Part shown: positions 46,860-58,560 of the stretch, one piece after another
How positions within the stretch are numbered: position 1 is the stretch's first letter
How the letters are laid out: every line of letters begins with the position of its first letter
Assembly: GCA_032433765.1 (NCBI GenBank)
Contig: JAVIAB010000092.1
Location: forward strand, 64,040,458 to 64,104,457
Source: Megaustenia siamemsis
Taxonomy: Eukaryota; Mollusca; Gastropoda; Stylommatophora; Ariophantidae
DNA length: 64,000 nt
Direction: 5' to 3'
Made by a program: the position numbers and the translations under genes
Notes under the pieces: generated by a model
Told to the model about the DNA's origin: nothing
The model's input: the letters and a program-made list of their open reading frames with translations, nothing else
Databases searched by the model: none

Positions 46860-47395
46860 GGAAAGTTGGCAATACTATGTGTACTGGGTCTCCTGTAGTT
46901 AGTTCATTGGCAATTGCAGCGAAGTTGCTCCTCTTTAGTAGTACAATTCCGGAACCAGTTATTCTTTGGTGCATGGGGTGGCTAAGGAGCCTTTTATATT
47001 TCTCCGCTTGTTGCAATACTTTAGTGATCCGTCTTTCATCTAAGGTTGTAAACCTGTTACTGTTTCTAGAGTCTTGATAGGTGTAGATTTCATAGCACCA
47101 GTGATGATACGGGCAGCTTGGTTCTGTGTTCTGTTGATTTTGCTAAGGTGTGATTTGGAAGCCATAGCCCAGGCTGTGACTCCATACGCTAGAACTGGTC
47201 TGACTCTTCCTACGTATAGTCTTTTTAAAATATTGCTGTTTGCCCCTCAGTCCGTTCCTGCTAGTTTCTTCATAATATTTGTTTGTTTTCTGGCTTTTTT
47301 TCCTTGCTCTGTCTGATTTTTCCAAGTCATTCTGCGATTCATGGTGACGCCAAGATATGTTGGGTTTGGTCAATAGGTAGTGTATGGTCTTTTAT
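46860..47395 (-). mobile_element. LINE family I, post-RT region
   Basis: Over three frames the minus strand gives PTYLGVT-like sequence, LKRLYVGRVRPVLAYGVTAW, KINRTQNQAARIITGAMKST, PIKTLETVTGL, LDERRITKVLQQAEKYKRLL and SHPMHQ. This order (YLGV, RPVLEYG, QNQxxRxITGAMKSTPI) is typical of another LINE lineage. It is decayed. Confidence 0.75.
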
Positions 47396-47425
47396 CCTCA
47401 AGTTTGCTGAGAGTGTGTTTTTTGA

Positions 47426-48112
47426 GATTCTAATGGAAAGTGTTCATTGCCTATTGCGGGATTCTAATAGAAAGTGATCATTACCTATTGCGGGATTCTA
47501 ATAGAAAGTGATCATTACCTATTGCGGGATTCTAATAGAAAGTGATCATTGCCTATTGCGGGATTCTAATAGAAAGTGATCATTACCTATTGCGGGATTC
47601 TAATAGAAAGTGTTCATTGCCTATTGCGGGATTCTAATAGAAAGTGATCATTGCCTATTGCGGGATTCTAATAGAAAGTGATCATTGCCTATTGCGGGAT
47701 TCTAATAGAAAGTGATCATTACCTATTGCGGGATTCTAATAGAAAGTGATCATTACCTATTGCGGGATTCTAATAGAAAGTGATCATTGCCTATTGCGGG
47801 ATTCTAATAGAAAGTGATCATTACCTATTGCGGGATTCTAATAGAAAGTGATCATTCCCTATTGAGAAATGAATCCTCACCAATTACCATCAAGGGCGTT
47901 CTTCTCAAGAATGCATGGAAAAAGACCAAGAGGAAGACCCAGAAGAAGATGGATAGATGCTGTGACAATGACATGTAACAACAGAGAAAAATCACTAATT
48001 CAGACAGTTCGAGCAGCTCAAAAACGACAAATGACACCTTTCGGGTATCAGTGAAAAGAGAAAAGAATAGGAAGAAGATTGCCTATTGCGGGATTTGAAT
48101 AGAAAGTGCTCA
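47426..48112. repeat. 34-bp tandem repeat derived from a tRNA-like sequence, interrupted by a LINE piece
   Basis: Thirteen near-identical 34-bp copies begin GATTCTAATAGAAAGTGATC and end ATTGCCTATTGCGG, with starts at 47426 and every 34 bp to 47834. One more copy lies at 48082-48112, past a 217-bp insertion. The next sequence (48105-48135) reads GGCGGGATTCGAACCCGTGT, a complementary tRNA B box, and the unit keeps the diverged GCGGGATTCTAAT. The unit therefore seems to come from a SINE or tRNA 3' arm. Confidence 0.9.
47865..48081 (+). mobile_element. LINE C-terminal fragment inserted in the 34-bp array
   Basis: Encodes FSRMHGKRPRGRPRRRWIDA, VTMTCNNREKSLIQTVRAAQ. CCTATTG at 47858-47864 and 48082-48088 may be the target duplication. 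Extended to 11 bp it matches at 10 positions. Confidence 0.7.
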
Positions 48113-48150
48113 TCGTCGATGGCGGGATTCGAACCCGTGTCCTTGGTATA
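48105..48150 (-). mobile_element. tRNA 3'-arm-like remnant
   Basis: The minus strand reads GGACACGGGTTCGAATCCCG, an excellent B box/T arm, then CCATCGACGATGAGCACTTT. The A box is not visible. It is probably the parent of the adjacent 34-bp repeat. Confidence 0.65.
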
Positions 48151-48369
48151 CAGACGTCGATATTTTTAGACGCTCCCCCCACCCCCCTCCCCCGCCAACC
48201 ACCTTCCTCGTAATAGAACAATATGTACAACCTAACTGTGAATATTTCAAGAAATGACAAATGGGACATTGTCTAGTGTTAGATATTTAGAATATATAGT
48301 CACGCACGTTATTTAATTAGGAGTTCCTCTAATTAGTTTCTTTAATCATCTCAAAGATATCGTAGAGGA

Positions 48370-49100
48370 TTCATCATCATCATCATCATCATGTGCCGTA
48401 CCGGTTGGCGTAGGTGATCATGTCCCTCCACAATATTCTATCTACAGTGCATCGTATCAGTTCTGTTGTTGACTGTTTTCCATGCCATGACATCAAGCTA
48501 TCCAGTATTTTCTCTCTTTGTCGCCCGCGATATTTCTTTCCTTTTATTTTGCCAGCTGTAACCAAGTATTCCAACTTTCCTCTTCTCATGATGTGTCCGA
48601 AAATGTTGATTGCTTCTTTCTGATGTTTTTTAAGAGCTCCATTTTTGTGTTGGCCTCTTTGAGAACTTCCTCATTGGTCTTATTAGCTGTCCAGGGAACT
48701 TTCAACGTTCTTCTGAGAAATCCCATCTCTGTGGCCTCTAATCGTCTTTTCATTTGTTTGTCTACTGTCCATGATTCGCTTCCATAGGTCAGAATTGGTT
48801 CTATATAGCACCGATGAACTCTCTTTCCCATTTTTATTGACATAGATTTGTTGCATAAGATATTTTTCATTTTCTGAAATGCCATTTTGGCCTGAGCTAT
48901 TCTCCTTTTTATTTCTGTAGTCCATCTCCATCTGATGTAATTATTGTGTCCAAGTATTTGAAACGTTGCACTTGTTTTAGATTTGTCTCGTTTATTTGTA
49001 TGCTGCATGATGGTGGTGATTGTTTCTTCGATATAACCATTACTTGTGTTTTCTTACTATTTAGACTGAGACCTTTTTGTTGCTTTCTTTTACTATTATG
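48370..49100 (-). mobile_element. Family B LINE C-terminal part
   Basis: The minus strand carries MKRRLEATEMGFLRRTLKVP, WTANKTNEEVLKEANTKMEL, MRRGKLEYLVTAGKIKGKKY and IRCTVDRILWRDMITYANRY. It ends in an ATG tail (CATCATCATCATCATCATG at 48373-48391 on plus). Confidence 0.9.
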
Positions 49101-49242
49101 TCTATCAATTCTAGATGATCCATAGAGAGATTATATTTCTTAAATGACCAGTATAACTACAATATCAGTAACAAAGAACAGTGTATCGCACAAACTTATT
49201 GGTTATTCTCTCGGAAAAGAGATTTATATAAAATCTATAGAT

Positions 49243-49513
49243 TAGCAGATTCCATCATCAGTTCTAGTCTATGAGCAACCCGTATCCTCCCCGACTCCAC
49301 TCAATACCAACTTCTATATCAGCTAAGCCAACAAGATTAGTAAATTCCATAATCAGTTCTAGTCTATGAGCAACCCGTATCCTTCCCAACTCCACTCAAT
49401 ACCAACTTCTATATCAGCTAAGCCAACAAGATTAGTAGATTCTGTTATCAGTTCTAGTCTATGGGCAACCCGTATCCCCTCTACCCCACCCAATACCAAC
49501 TTCTACCACTAAT
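49243..49513. repeat. 95-bp tandem repeat, about 2.8 copies
   Basis: GTTCTAGTCTATGAGCAACC occurs at 49261, 49356 and 49451 (ATGGGC in the last), exactly 95 bp apart. The copies end in CAATACCAACTTCTA. Confidence 0.95.
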
Positions 49514-49779
49514 CCAAACATTTTTGTTCGTTTATTAGCGGATTACGTTTCTCCATGTTTTGTACCTATTAGTCTAGTAATTTATACACAAAGGAATTTA
49601 TTCGGAACGTATGTCTAATTCTGTATTTTCCTTCACTTCGTTGACCAGAAACATTTGTTTCTAGTCAGAATAGTTTATTTTTTTAAATAAAACCAGTCTT
49701 GTTAATCTATTTTTGGAAAAAATACATTTAATGCAAACAATGAGATTGAAAGCTTACCAATATTTTGCTAACCTGATGG

Positions 49780-50392
49780 TAAATCAGAAACAAGTGCAAC
49801 GCGTCAAATACTTGGACACAGTAAAAATATTAGATGGAAGATGTACCACAGAAATAATAAACAGAATAGCTCAGGCCAAAATAGCATTTCAGAAAATGAA
49901 AAATATCTTATGCAACAAATATTTGTCAATAGAAGTGAGAAAGAGATTTCATAGGTGCTAAACAGAGCCAATTTTGACCTATGGTAACGAATCATGGGCA
50001 GTAAACAAAGAAATGAAAAAACGATTAGATGCCACAGAGATGGGATTTCTGAGACGAGTGTTGAAAGATACATGGACAGCTAAAAAAGACCAACAAGGAA
50101 ATCCTCAAAGAGGTCACACAAAAAAGGAGCTCCACAGAAACATCAGAAAGAAACAATCAACATTTTTTCGGGCACATCATGAGAAGAGGAACGTTGGTAT
50201 ACTTGGTTACAACTGATAAAATACAGGGAAAGATAGGTAGTCGACAAAAAAAGAGAGAAAATACATGTACTAGACAACTTGGTGTCATGGCATGAGAAAC
50301 AGTCAATAACAGAATTGAACGATATACAGTGGATAGAAGATTGTGGAAGGACATGATCGTCTACGCCAACCGGTATGGTACATGATGATGAT
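49780..50392 (+). mobile_element. Family B LINE C-terminal part
   Basis: Encodes VKYLDTVKILDGRCTTEIIN, MKNILCNKYLSIEVRKRFHR, MTYGNESWAVNKEMKKRLDA, TEMGFLRRVLKDTWTAKK, then a decayed 3' end CCAACCGGTATGGTACATGA with a short tail. It faces the minus-strand family B copy at 48370-49100, giving an inverted pair 0.7 kb apart. Confidence 0.88.
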
Positions 50393-51125
50393 GAACCAAT
50401 AGTGCCTTGTCTATAATGTTTGTGAAGCAAAAATAAATCAATTAAATCACCATGCAATCAAATTGTTTTCCATACGATCGGATTTGTAATCATTAAGCAC
50501 GGCCATTAGTCATGATATGCCTGAAAGGAATACGAATCACAAGCTACTACTTATTTAGCTTCTCCTCCTCTCATCACGACATCCCACACATAAATGAGAT
50601 ATCTAGCATCAACACAATTAGTTGTATGTGTTTACTTTCCCATTAGAATTATTCCCCAGTTATTGGAAATAGGATCATATCAATTATCAATAACGCTTTT
50701 TTAGACGTTTTTATCACGTAATAGTTGGATCACCACCAGCACGGCTGATTTCTTTTGAGACGTTAATGAGAGAATTATACCTATGTAAACAGTATATCGC
50801 AGTAAATTGTATCAGGTCATAATTGTATACATTCACAAAATGCGTAAAGTCATATATAACACACACTGTTATAAGCTACGTCAGAGCATAAACGTCATAT
50901 TGTGATCTCGTTAGAAGTAAAATTAGCTCTCACACTGTGCATACAACGTGGAATAACAGTGTGAGTATCCATAAGATAACATTCCTACATTATTTGAATT
51001 TAACAAAATTTCTCACCCCAAAAAAACACATATACATACATGCGCACACACAACACACAACACACACGCACACGTATACATATATATCTTTAATTCCTTG
51101 CTGTTAAACACTCCCTAAATTGACA
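50393..51125. other. No gene; CA-rich microsatellite at about 51035-51080
   Basis: CACACACAACACACAACACACA-type sequence near 51040-51075. Nothing else is recognised. Confidence 0.5.
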
Positions 51126-51129
51126 TACT

Positions 51130-51910
51130 GTCTAACTTTTTGTGTTGTAGTATATCTTTTCAGTGGAAGTTTAAGTTTGGCCAGCAGAAGATAAAGATCT
51201 GAAGCAACATCTGCTCCTCTATATACTTTGACATCATGAAAGGATGACTTCAACCTTTTATTAATACAGATGTGGTCAATTTTATTCTCGGTTATACGAT
51301 CTGGTTACAACTATGTAGCTTTATGTATTCTCTTATGTTGGAATATTGTTCCTCGTATGCTGATTTCAATAAGAGCACATAAGTTCACTAATATCTCTCC
51401 ATTCTCATTCTTGAAAGTCCTTGTTTTACAATTTCTTCGAAGCTTCTGTTGCCTTATTGTACTTTTGCGTTTAGATTTGCCGTCAAAATTATATAGTTGG
51501 CTCGTCTTCTGGTTTATAGAATTCATCTTTAACTAAATCATTCTTATAATTGATTGTTGCATAGCATTGGATAATGTGTATTTTTATTTATTTGTGTTGT
51601 TGTTGTTTTAAATGTTGCCCTTATTAGTCATGGCCCTACTGCTTCCCATTCTCTCAGTGTTTCCTGTGCTTCAAGAGAACATTAAAGCTAGCCCTTCACT
51701 ATGTTGTCTTCCAGGTTTCATGGTGTTCTGATGACAAAATCATCTCTCGAGTGTTTAGTTGTATCCTTTCTGTTCCTAACCATCTTGTTTCGTATATTCC
51801 TAGATTATCTATTTTATAGTTTGCTCTTACTGCTGCTACTTGATCAGCTATTCCTTTTTCATTTAAAGTACGCTCCAGGTACCAATTCTGGAGGATTTCC
51901 CGGTATCTAA
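51130..51910 (-). mobile_element. LINE endonuclease domain (family H type)
   Basis: In shifting frames the minus strand gives NEKGIADQVAAVRANYKIDN, LGIYETRWLGTERIQLNTRE, REAQETLREWEAVGP (at about 51660), RANYIILTANLNAKVQ where GDFNAKVG is expected, then NGEILVNLCALIEISIRGTI, FQHKRIHKATWLQPDRITEN and KIDHICINKRL. Almost the whole apurinic-type endonuclease is present. Frameshifts and stops make it inactive. Confidence 0.85.
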
Positions 51911-52189
51911 AGAGATATACCAACGGTTAATAATTATTGGCACGAACGTCATATTCTCTATGTAATTCAAGGAAAGACGGGTTTCATTTTTTCCTCTCTT
52001 AGCATCAAAATAACCACTATAAATATAGAACAAATCTAGACATCGTTCTTCCATGTCACAAACTGGTACCACTATAAGGAAGCAGCAGTTTTAAGAATAA
52101 ACTAAAAAAAAAATGAATAATGCAAGATATAATCACACTTTAAAACTAACATTGCTAGACGTCGGATAGAAATGTCAAATGTATTTACA

Positions 52190-53785
52190 AACAAAAAAGG
52201 AAGGTTGGTTAAAACAGAAATGTGAAGAAATGGAAAAACAACAAAAGAAAGACTCAAAATTTAAGCACAATTAGTTACATGAATTAAAAGGAAGAAAGAA
52301 GTCAAAGTTTCAGGATGTGTGAAATCAAAGGAAGGAAATATAATAGTGGGACAGGAGAAGACAATGGAAAGATGGACAGAATATATCAGTCAACTCTATG
52401 ATGATGAAAAACCAGAATTAAACAATTCAAATGAAGACACAGGACCACCAATAATGCAGAGTGAAGTGGAAGACGCAATTCAACACATGAAAAGAGGCAA
52501 AGCTCCAGGTCCCGACAATATAACAATCGAAGAGAATAAATGCATTAGGAGAGCTGGGAGTACAAATCATAACAAAATTACTCAATGACATATATAACAC
52601 TGGACACATACCCGAAGATCTACTAAAATCTATCTTTGTAGCCATACCGAAGAAGCCAGGAGCCAAACTATTAGTCTCGTGAGCCATATGACTAAAATAT
52701 TACTAAGAATAATCATGAGACGTGTAAGGAACAAAATAAAACCAGAAATAAGTGAGGAACAATGTGGATTTGTGAAAGGAAAGGGCACCAATAATGCAAT
52801 ATACATTTAAAGAACATTGATAGAAAGATCTATAGAGGTAAGAAAGATCTATATATGTGCTTTATAGACTACACGAAAGCATTTGACAAAGTAAAGCATG
52901 TAGAAATAATCAATATGCTGGAGAAATTAAACATTGATGGCAAGGATCTGCGAATCATAAAAAAACATGTACTGGCAACAGACAGCAGCTATACGAATTA
53001 ACAACCAAACAGGACAATTCCAATATATAAAGCAAGGAGTCAGACAAGGTTGTGTTCTGTCACCGGATTTGTTTTCACTTTACAGCGAACATATTATGAG
53101 ATCAATAGTAGACAAAAAAGGAATTGAAGTCAACGGTCACAACATAAATAATTTGCGATATGCGGATGACACAGTCTTAATAGCAGAGACAGAATGAACT
53201 ACAAGAAATGATAGACAAAATAGTAAAAGAAAGCAACAAGAAAGGTCTCAGTCTGAATAGTAAGAAAACAGAAGTAATGGTTATATCGAAGAAACAATCA
53301 CCACCATCATGCAGCATAAAAATAAACGAGACAAATCTGAAATAAGTGCAACGTTTCAAATACTTGGGCACAATAATAACATCAGATGGGAGATGCACCA
53401 CAGAAATAAAAAGCAGAATAGCTCAGGCCAAAATAGCATTTCAGAAAATTCTCAGAAGAATGTTGAAAGTTCCCTGGACAGCTAAAAAGACCAATGAGAA
53501 GTTCTCAAAGAGGCCAACACAAAGAGAAGCTCTTAAAAAAACATCAGAAAGAAGCAATCAATATTTTCGGGCAGATCATGAGAAGAGGAAAGTTGGAATA
53601 CTTGGTTACAACTGGCATAATAAAAGGAAAGAGAGATCGCAGGCGACAAAGAGAGAAAATATTGGATAGCTTGGTGTCATGGCATGGAAAACAGTCAACA
53701 ACAGAACTGATACGATGCACTGTAGATAGAAGATTGTGGAGGGACATGATCACCTACGCCAACCGGTATGGCACATGCTGATGTA
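52190..53785 (+). mobile_element. Family B LINE, linker, RT and tail
   Basis: Encodes KEGWLKQKCEEMEKQQKKDS, ERWTEYISQLYDDEKPELNN, QHMKRGKAPGPDNITIEE, then RT with SEEQCGFVKGKGTNNAIY, KQGVRQGCVLSPDLFSLYSE, NNLRYADDTVLIAETE (YADD kept), the tail FKYLGTIITSDGRCTTEIKS, RRMLKVPWTAKKTNEK, and MRRGKLEYLVTTGIIKGKRD to MITYANRYGT. About 150 bp of the tail appears deleted near 53450, where KNIL...TEMGF should be. Several frameshifts occur. It is the longest family B copy here. Confidence 0.92.
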
Positions 53786-54816
53786 CAAACAAGATGATGT
53801 ATTAAGAATATCAATGAAATAAAAACACTGTGAGGAGTTTGAAACGGATAGATGAAAGTCTAGTCCCGTAATTAATTAACTGACGGTTACGGAAATACGC
53901 CGTAATGTAGTGTGATTTTACAATATTATCGGTGTCGATAATTTAAGAAAAGCTTCCTATGAACGTCATTTCATGGAAGAATCTTGGGTATGGCCGCCTA
54001 AATTTGCTCAATATAAATATAAGCGCCCACATTGGAGAAGCAATGAGGAACAAAAGAAAGCCCGCGACTGACAGGATAGAATAATCAACACCAATATTCT
54101 GTTTGCATAAGCCCAACAGTGACAATGTATTTTATGATGTAAATTGATATTAAGATCACTTGTGTATACACATGCAAGGTTGCAACAACACATTTCAGAA
54201 GGTATTGTCAATGTTGAGTGCGATATCATGCAACTAAAGTATCATACACTGAACAATTAGCAGTATTTTTTGCACTGCAGCAAAGTTTTTAAAAAAATGC
54301 TCCCTGTTTGAAACTTCCTGTTTTCGACAACTCATATGTTTATATTACACCTACGACAAGCATGCAGGTTCCAACAATTCACCTAACACTTGAATCTCCA
54401 TGGGATCACGACTTATTCGTCTTAGCTCTGCTCTACCTACATATGCTCTTTAATGCCTATAGATTTGCCCAAATTATTTGCAGAAATTACCCTTATACGA
54501 ACCATCACGTTTCGTTTCCCCAACTCCTGTCTTTCTTTACCTGTTCTACATTGACGATTTCCTCATGGTATTCACAGTCTCGAGGAAACGTCCTGCGAAC
54601 ATCCATACCTAATTTCCAGCTTTGCCTATTTCTTTATTTATCCTAATCTCACACTTCCGTTGTCTGGTAAAGTTCACAAAGATTAACATTACCCTAGAGT
54701 TTAAATTAAAAAGGGCCGTCACTTTCAGATTCACATTTCCTCCAAACGCATAAATTAATTTCAGCCAGCATTCAACTTCAACAGGAGAAATTATTACCGA
54801 CTGAAATCCCCCCTTC
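53786..54816. other. Nothing recognised
   Basis: Mostly AT-rich. Open frames under 115 codons show no motif. Confidence 0.4.
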
Positions 54817-54824
54817 TAACGTTC

Positions 54825-55374
54825 ATCATCATCATCGAGTGCCGTCTCCGCAACGAAGGTTGGCTACCATGGAGCGCCATTCTGTTCTGTCTCTTGCTTT
54901 GATGGTGCAGGTTGTCATAGGTTGATTTGTCCATCGTTTTATGTTACTCGTCCATGTTAGTTTTGGTCTGCCTCTGCCTCTTTACCTTGTATTTTCCCCA
55001 CCAGGATTACTTTTAGTAGGCTGTTGTGTCTTTTAACATGTCCCCAAAATCGCATTTGTCTTGTTTGAATTGTGTTTAGTAGTTCTCTTTTCATTTTTAG
55101 TTGTTTTAAGACTTCATCGTTTGTTTTCTTTTCCTACCATCCAATTCTACCTATTCTTCTATATATCCACATTTCAAAGGCTTCAATTCTCTGTTCTGTT
55201 TTCTTGTCTAATGTCCATGTTTCTGCACCATATAGGAAAATTGAAGATGTAACATTTTGCTATTCTTAGTTTTAGCCCTGGTGTTATTTGTTTTGATGTT
55301 AGTATGTTCTTCGTGACATTAGAATTACTTTTTGCCATTCCTATTATTGTGTTTATTTCAGTTGTACAAAAGAA
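54825..55374 (-). mobile_element. Family A LINE 3' end with target duplication
   Basis: The minus strand carries the family A tail (AETWTLDKKTEQ, FEMWIYRRIGRIGW, MKRELLNTIQTRQMRFW-like, RGRPKLTWTSNIKRW). TAACGTTC at 54817-54824 and 55375-55382 is an 8-bp target duplication. The ATG tail is at 54825. Confidence 0.9.
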
Positions 55375-55382
55375 TAACGTTC

Positions 55383-55770
55383 GTTAATATAAATTGGTCT
55401 CCAATATATCAAACTTGAGTTGCTTTCACATTCACTTTTGATCGTGTACTGGAGAAGTACACTAATCGCACTGGGAGCAACGAACAGTTACATTTAAGGT
55501 GATTTCGTTGTTTGTTCTACTTCGTTCACGTATTAGGAAATGCAGTACATAGTGTCAATCACTTTGCGGTTAGAAACATTCTTCTTCTGCATGCGTTTGT
55601 TCGAAACTGATATCTTAGCATTACGTTGTACTTGGTGATTATGTACGATAACAGAGGTTAGATTGCAACCTTACCAGATAGTATATAATAGCCAACATGA
55701 GCACACCCACTCCAAACGTTTCATGGATTATTACTCCGTTTTCTCATCTGTTCTTGATTTAACATTGACC
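55383..55770. other. Nothing recognised
   Basis: Unique-looking sequence between two insertions, with no coding signal. Confidence 0.4.
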
Positions 55771-55781
55771 ATTGTGTGCTC

Positions 55782-56053
55782 CCGTGTGTTACCGGGGCCT
55801 TATTATGTGGGAAGTAAAGAATAGTGACACTGTGACCTTCCAGGCATGTCGTAAGAGGCGACTATGGAGGTTGATCGATGGCTTGACAAGCTGTCATTGT
55901 AAAAAGTATTGTTATGGAAACAGCGCCATAGATTTTAGAAGCAGTGATCTCTGTAATATGTGCCACTTTGGCACGCAAGGTTTCTGTTTTTGAGATTGTG
56001 GTTCTGCCCTACGTGCCGTCTTCGGCTCGAAAGGACTATAGATAGATAGATAG
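55782..56053 (+). mobile_element. Short GATA-tailed element, copy 2
   Basis: The body matches 25619-25848: CCAGGCATGTCGTAAGAGGC, TGACAAGCTGTCATTGTAAA, GTCTTCGGCTCGAAAGGAC. Only three to four TAGA units remain. ATTGTGTGCTC at 55771-55781 and 56054-56064 is an 11-bp target-site duplication. Confidence 0.92.
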
Positions 56054-56064
56054 ATTGTGTGCTC

Positions 56065-56945
56065 ACTGGGTTTTCTTGTCAATGTTAGCGAAAGCTGAAA
56101 GGTCTCAGATTGACAGAAAGAATATCTTCACTTGGGATGGGATTGGTGAAATGGCTCAGAACAGACAATGTTGATGATCCTCATGTGTACACAAATAGAA
56201 TGCTTGGTTGATTTAAGTTTTCAAACAAAAAATGTATTACTAGTGTATCTTTTACGAGATTGTTTTACTAAACAAAGCAACGATTAACATGCTAGTCACT
56301 TAAGATTGAAGGTTGCATCAAGTTTGATTGCATAACGGCAAGTCAATTGCATTGCCATTTTGCTTCAAATAATGGACACTCAATACTTTAATAATTCTAC
56401 CGACTAGAACGCATTATATTATAACCACTATCATCAGTCACATCATAAATAGCACCAGTAGCTACAGCAAGAACAGAGCACCGAAATATTGACTTTCGAA
56501 CTAATTTTTATGAAGAAAAAATTGTTTTGATGAGATATTAAAATTTGAAAGCTGCAAGGAAAGAAAGAGGGAGGGGTTAAATCTGCAGTGAAGTTCGTTG
56601 ACAAATGTTGAGTGAGTAAAACCGGCGTTGAAAGTACACAGTCGGAGAGTGAAACAGACCAATTAAACAAAGAATAAAATTGTTCTTCCTCGTAACTAAT
56701 CTGACCATATAATCTCTGTCAGTCTCTTTCAAACTCTTCTTCAACTTTTCGTAGTTTCTAATCTTAATCTTATTTTGTGTTTCTCTTCGAGGGATTTAAA
56801 CAACACATTTTGTAACTTAGTAATTTCCTTGTTAGTTTTAAAATACCTAATTTATTAATGACGTCATATTCAAGACAATAGAGAACACTTATGAAACCAT
56901 GAACAAGAATGTGCATTTTTGTAAGTTCCAGGGATCTATCCTATT
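56065..56945. other. Nothing recognised
   Basis: AT-rich sequence. No exon, RNA gene or repeat is supported. Confidence 0.4.
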
Positions 56946-56949
56946 GCTA

Positions 56950-57180
56950 AGTAAGGACATGATGGTCTAGAGAATTTATTAAGAAGGAAGGGGGGCATGG
57001 TAGCAGATGGACAAGAGAAAGACAGAACAAGAAAACGGCAGGTGCAAGGTGCAAGGTGTCACTAACGGACGGGGCATAACTGCGATGAAGGTTGGGCATC
57101 TCGTATAGAACAGAGAAAACGTCATAATGGCTGTCATGCGAGCCAAGTTCGAGCTGGGACAGGCTAGATGATTATTACAT
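56950..57180 (+). mobile_element. Possible LINE C-terminal remnant
   Basis: Frames give GKDMMVWRIYQEG, MDKRKTEQENGRCKVQGVTN, and VIMAVMRAKFELGQAR, an arrangement like the last 60 residues of LINE tails. Weak. Confidence 0.35.
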
Positions 57181-57214
57181 GAACTATTGATTGCTGCTTT
57201 TATTCATTCAGTAT

Positions 57215-57631
57215 ATTCCTAAATGGTGCAGAAACATGGACATTAGGCAAGAAAACAGAACAGAGAAATGAAGTCTTTGAAATGTGGATATATAGAAGAA
57301 TAGGTAGAATTGGATGGAAGGAAAAAAAATAAACGATGAAGTTTTAAAACAACTAAAAATGAAAAGAGAACTACTAAACACAATTAGAACAAGACAAATG
57401 CGATTCTTGGGCCATGTTAAAAGACACAACAGCCTACTAAAAGTAATCCTAGAGGGGAGAATACAAGATAAAAGAGGCAGAGGCAGACCAAGACTAACAT
57501 GGACGAGTAACATAAAAAGATGGACAAATCAGCCTATGACAACCGCACCATCAAAGCAAGAGACAGAGCAGAATGGCGCTCCATGGTAGCCAACCTTCGT
57601 TGTGGAGATGGCACTCGATGATGATGATGAT
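57215..57631 (+). mobile_element. Family A LINE 3' end
   Basis: Encodes GAETWTLGKKTEQR, FEMWIYRRIGRIGWKEK with a 1-bp shift, VLKQLKMKRELLNTIRTRQM, RFLGHVKRHNSLLKVILEGR and RGRPRLTWTSNIKRWTNQPM. It ends GGCACTCGATGATGATGATG. Confidence 0.9.
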
Positions 57632-58221
57632 ATTGCAATGATATATACTTTCTTCTGTAAATTAAATAAAAGACAAATGACGTAAATCAATAATAGCCAG
57701 TAAAAGGGTAACTGGTTGACAGATTTAAGTTGACAGCTTCTATAGCGATCAGGCGCTGCGTACGGTCTAAGTTATAATCCTGATCAAGGCTCACCACTAT
57801 TTCATTTTTTTTAAAAAAAATATTTTTCCGAGTTCTGCGAAAGTAATTGTGCATAATTATCATTTGCATTTGTTTATCTAGGAGATTTTTGTAACTAATA
57901 TACTATTTGTGATATTGTATTGCATAAATGCTTATTTTAATAATTTTTTTTAACATGAGACATCTCTAAGTCGAATACTAATGTTGTCACACGCTGTTTA
58001 TTCGATCCGCGATTCATTTCATCAAAACATAGATAATTATTACCGCTTCATTTTTTGTTGTAACAATAGAACAGGCAGGCAATGATGACATTTGCAAAAA
58101 CATTGACACATTAGCAACACGTTTATGCAGGTCTCAGTTTAGATTTGGCTAGGTGAGCACAGGCAGAGGGAATTCTAAGGTTACATACAAGTAACATTAA
58201 ACAGGTAGAGTTGTGGTATGT
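57632..58221. other. Nothing certain; weak tRNA-like stretch at about 57735-57790
   Basis: TATAGCGATCAGGCGCTGCG and AAGTTATAATCCTGATC loosely recall tRNA boxes. Otherwise nothing is recognised. Confidence 0.3.
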
Positions 58222-58560
58222 GAAGTCATCATCAAATACCAAGGCAGCTGACGAAGAGTGATCATGTTCTTTCACAACTTTGATTTATCACTTGTTTGTT
58301 TATATTATTGTTCACTACATGTCCTCTCTATATCTAGTATATATTTTCTAAATCTACTTTCCTCTGTCTCATTTTTCCTCAATATTTCCAGCTGTCAAAA
58401 TCGGTTCAAGCTGCACTCTTCTCCTTAAATTGTCCAAAATTAGTTCTTGTTTCTTTCTAATGGTGGCAATAAGTTTTATTTCTGCCTTGAACCTATCTTT
58501 GAACACTCTCTTTATTCTTAATACACGTTCATTATATTCTCAGCAAATATATCTCATTGA
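58222..58560 (-). mobile_element. Family C-like LINE 3' end, very decayed
   Basis: CATCATCAAATACCAAGGCA, then GAAGAGTGATCATGTTCTTT and CACAACTTTGATTTATCA mirror the 3' end of the C/B-type LINEs. Coding traces upstream are faint. Confidence 0.55.

Noticed and set aside
47426..47864. CRISPR-like array of 34-bp repeats
   Set aside because: No spacers; the unit is derived from a tRNA-like sequence and tandemly joined.
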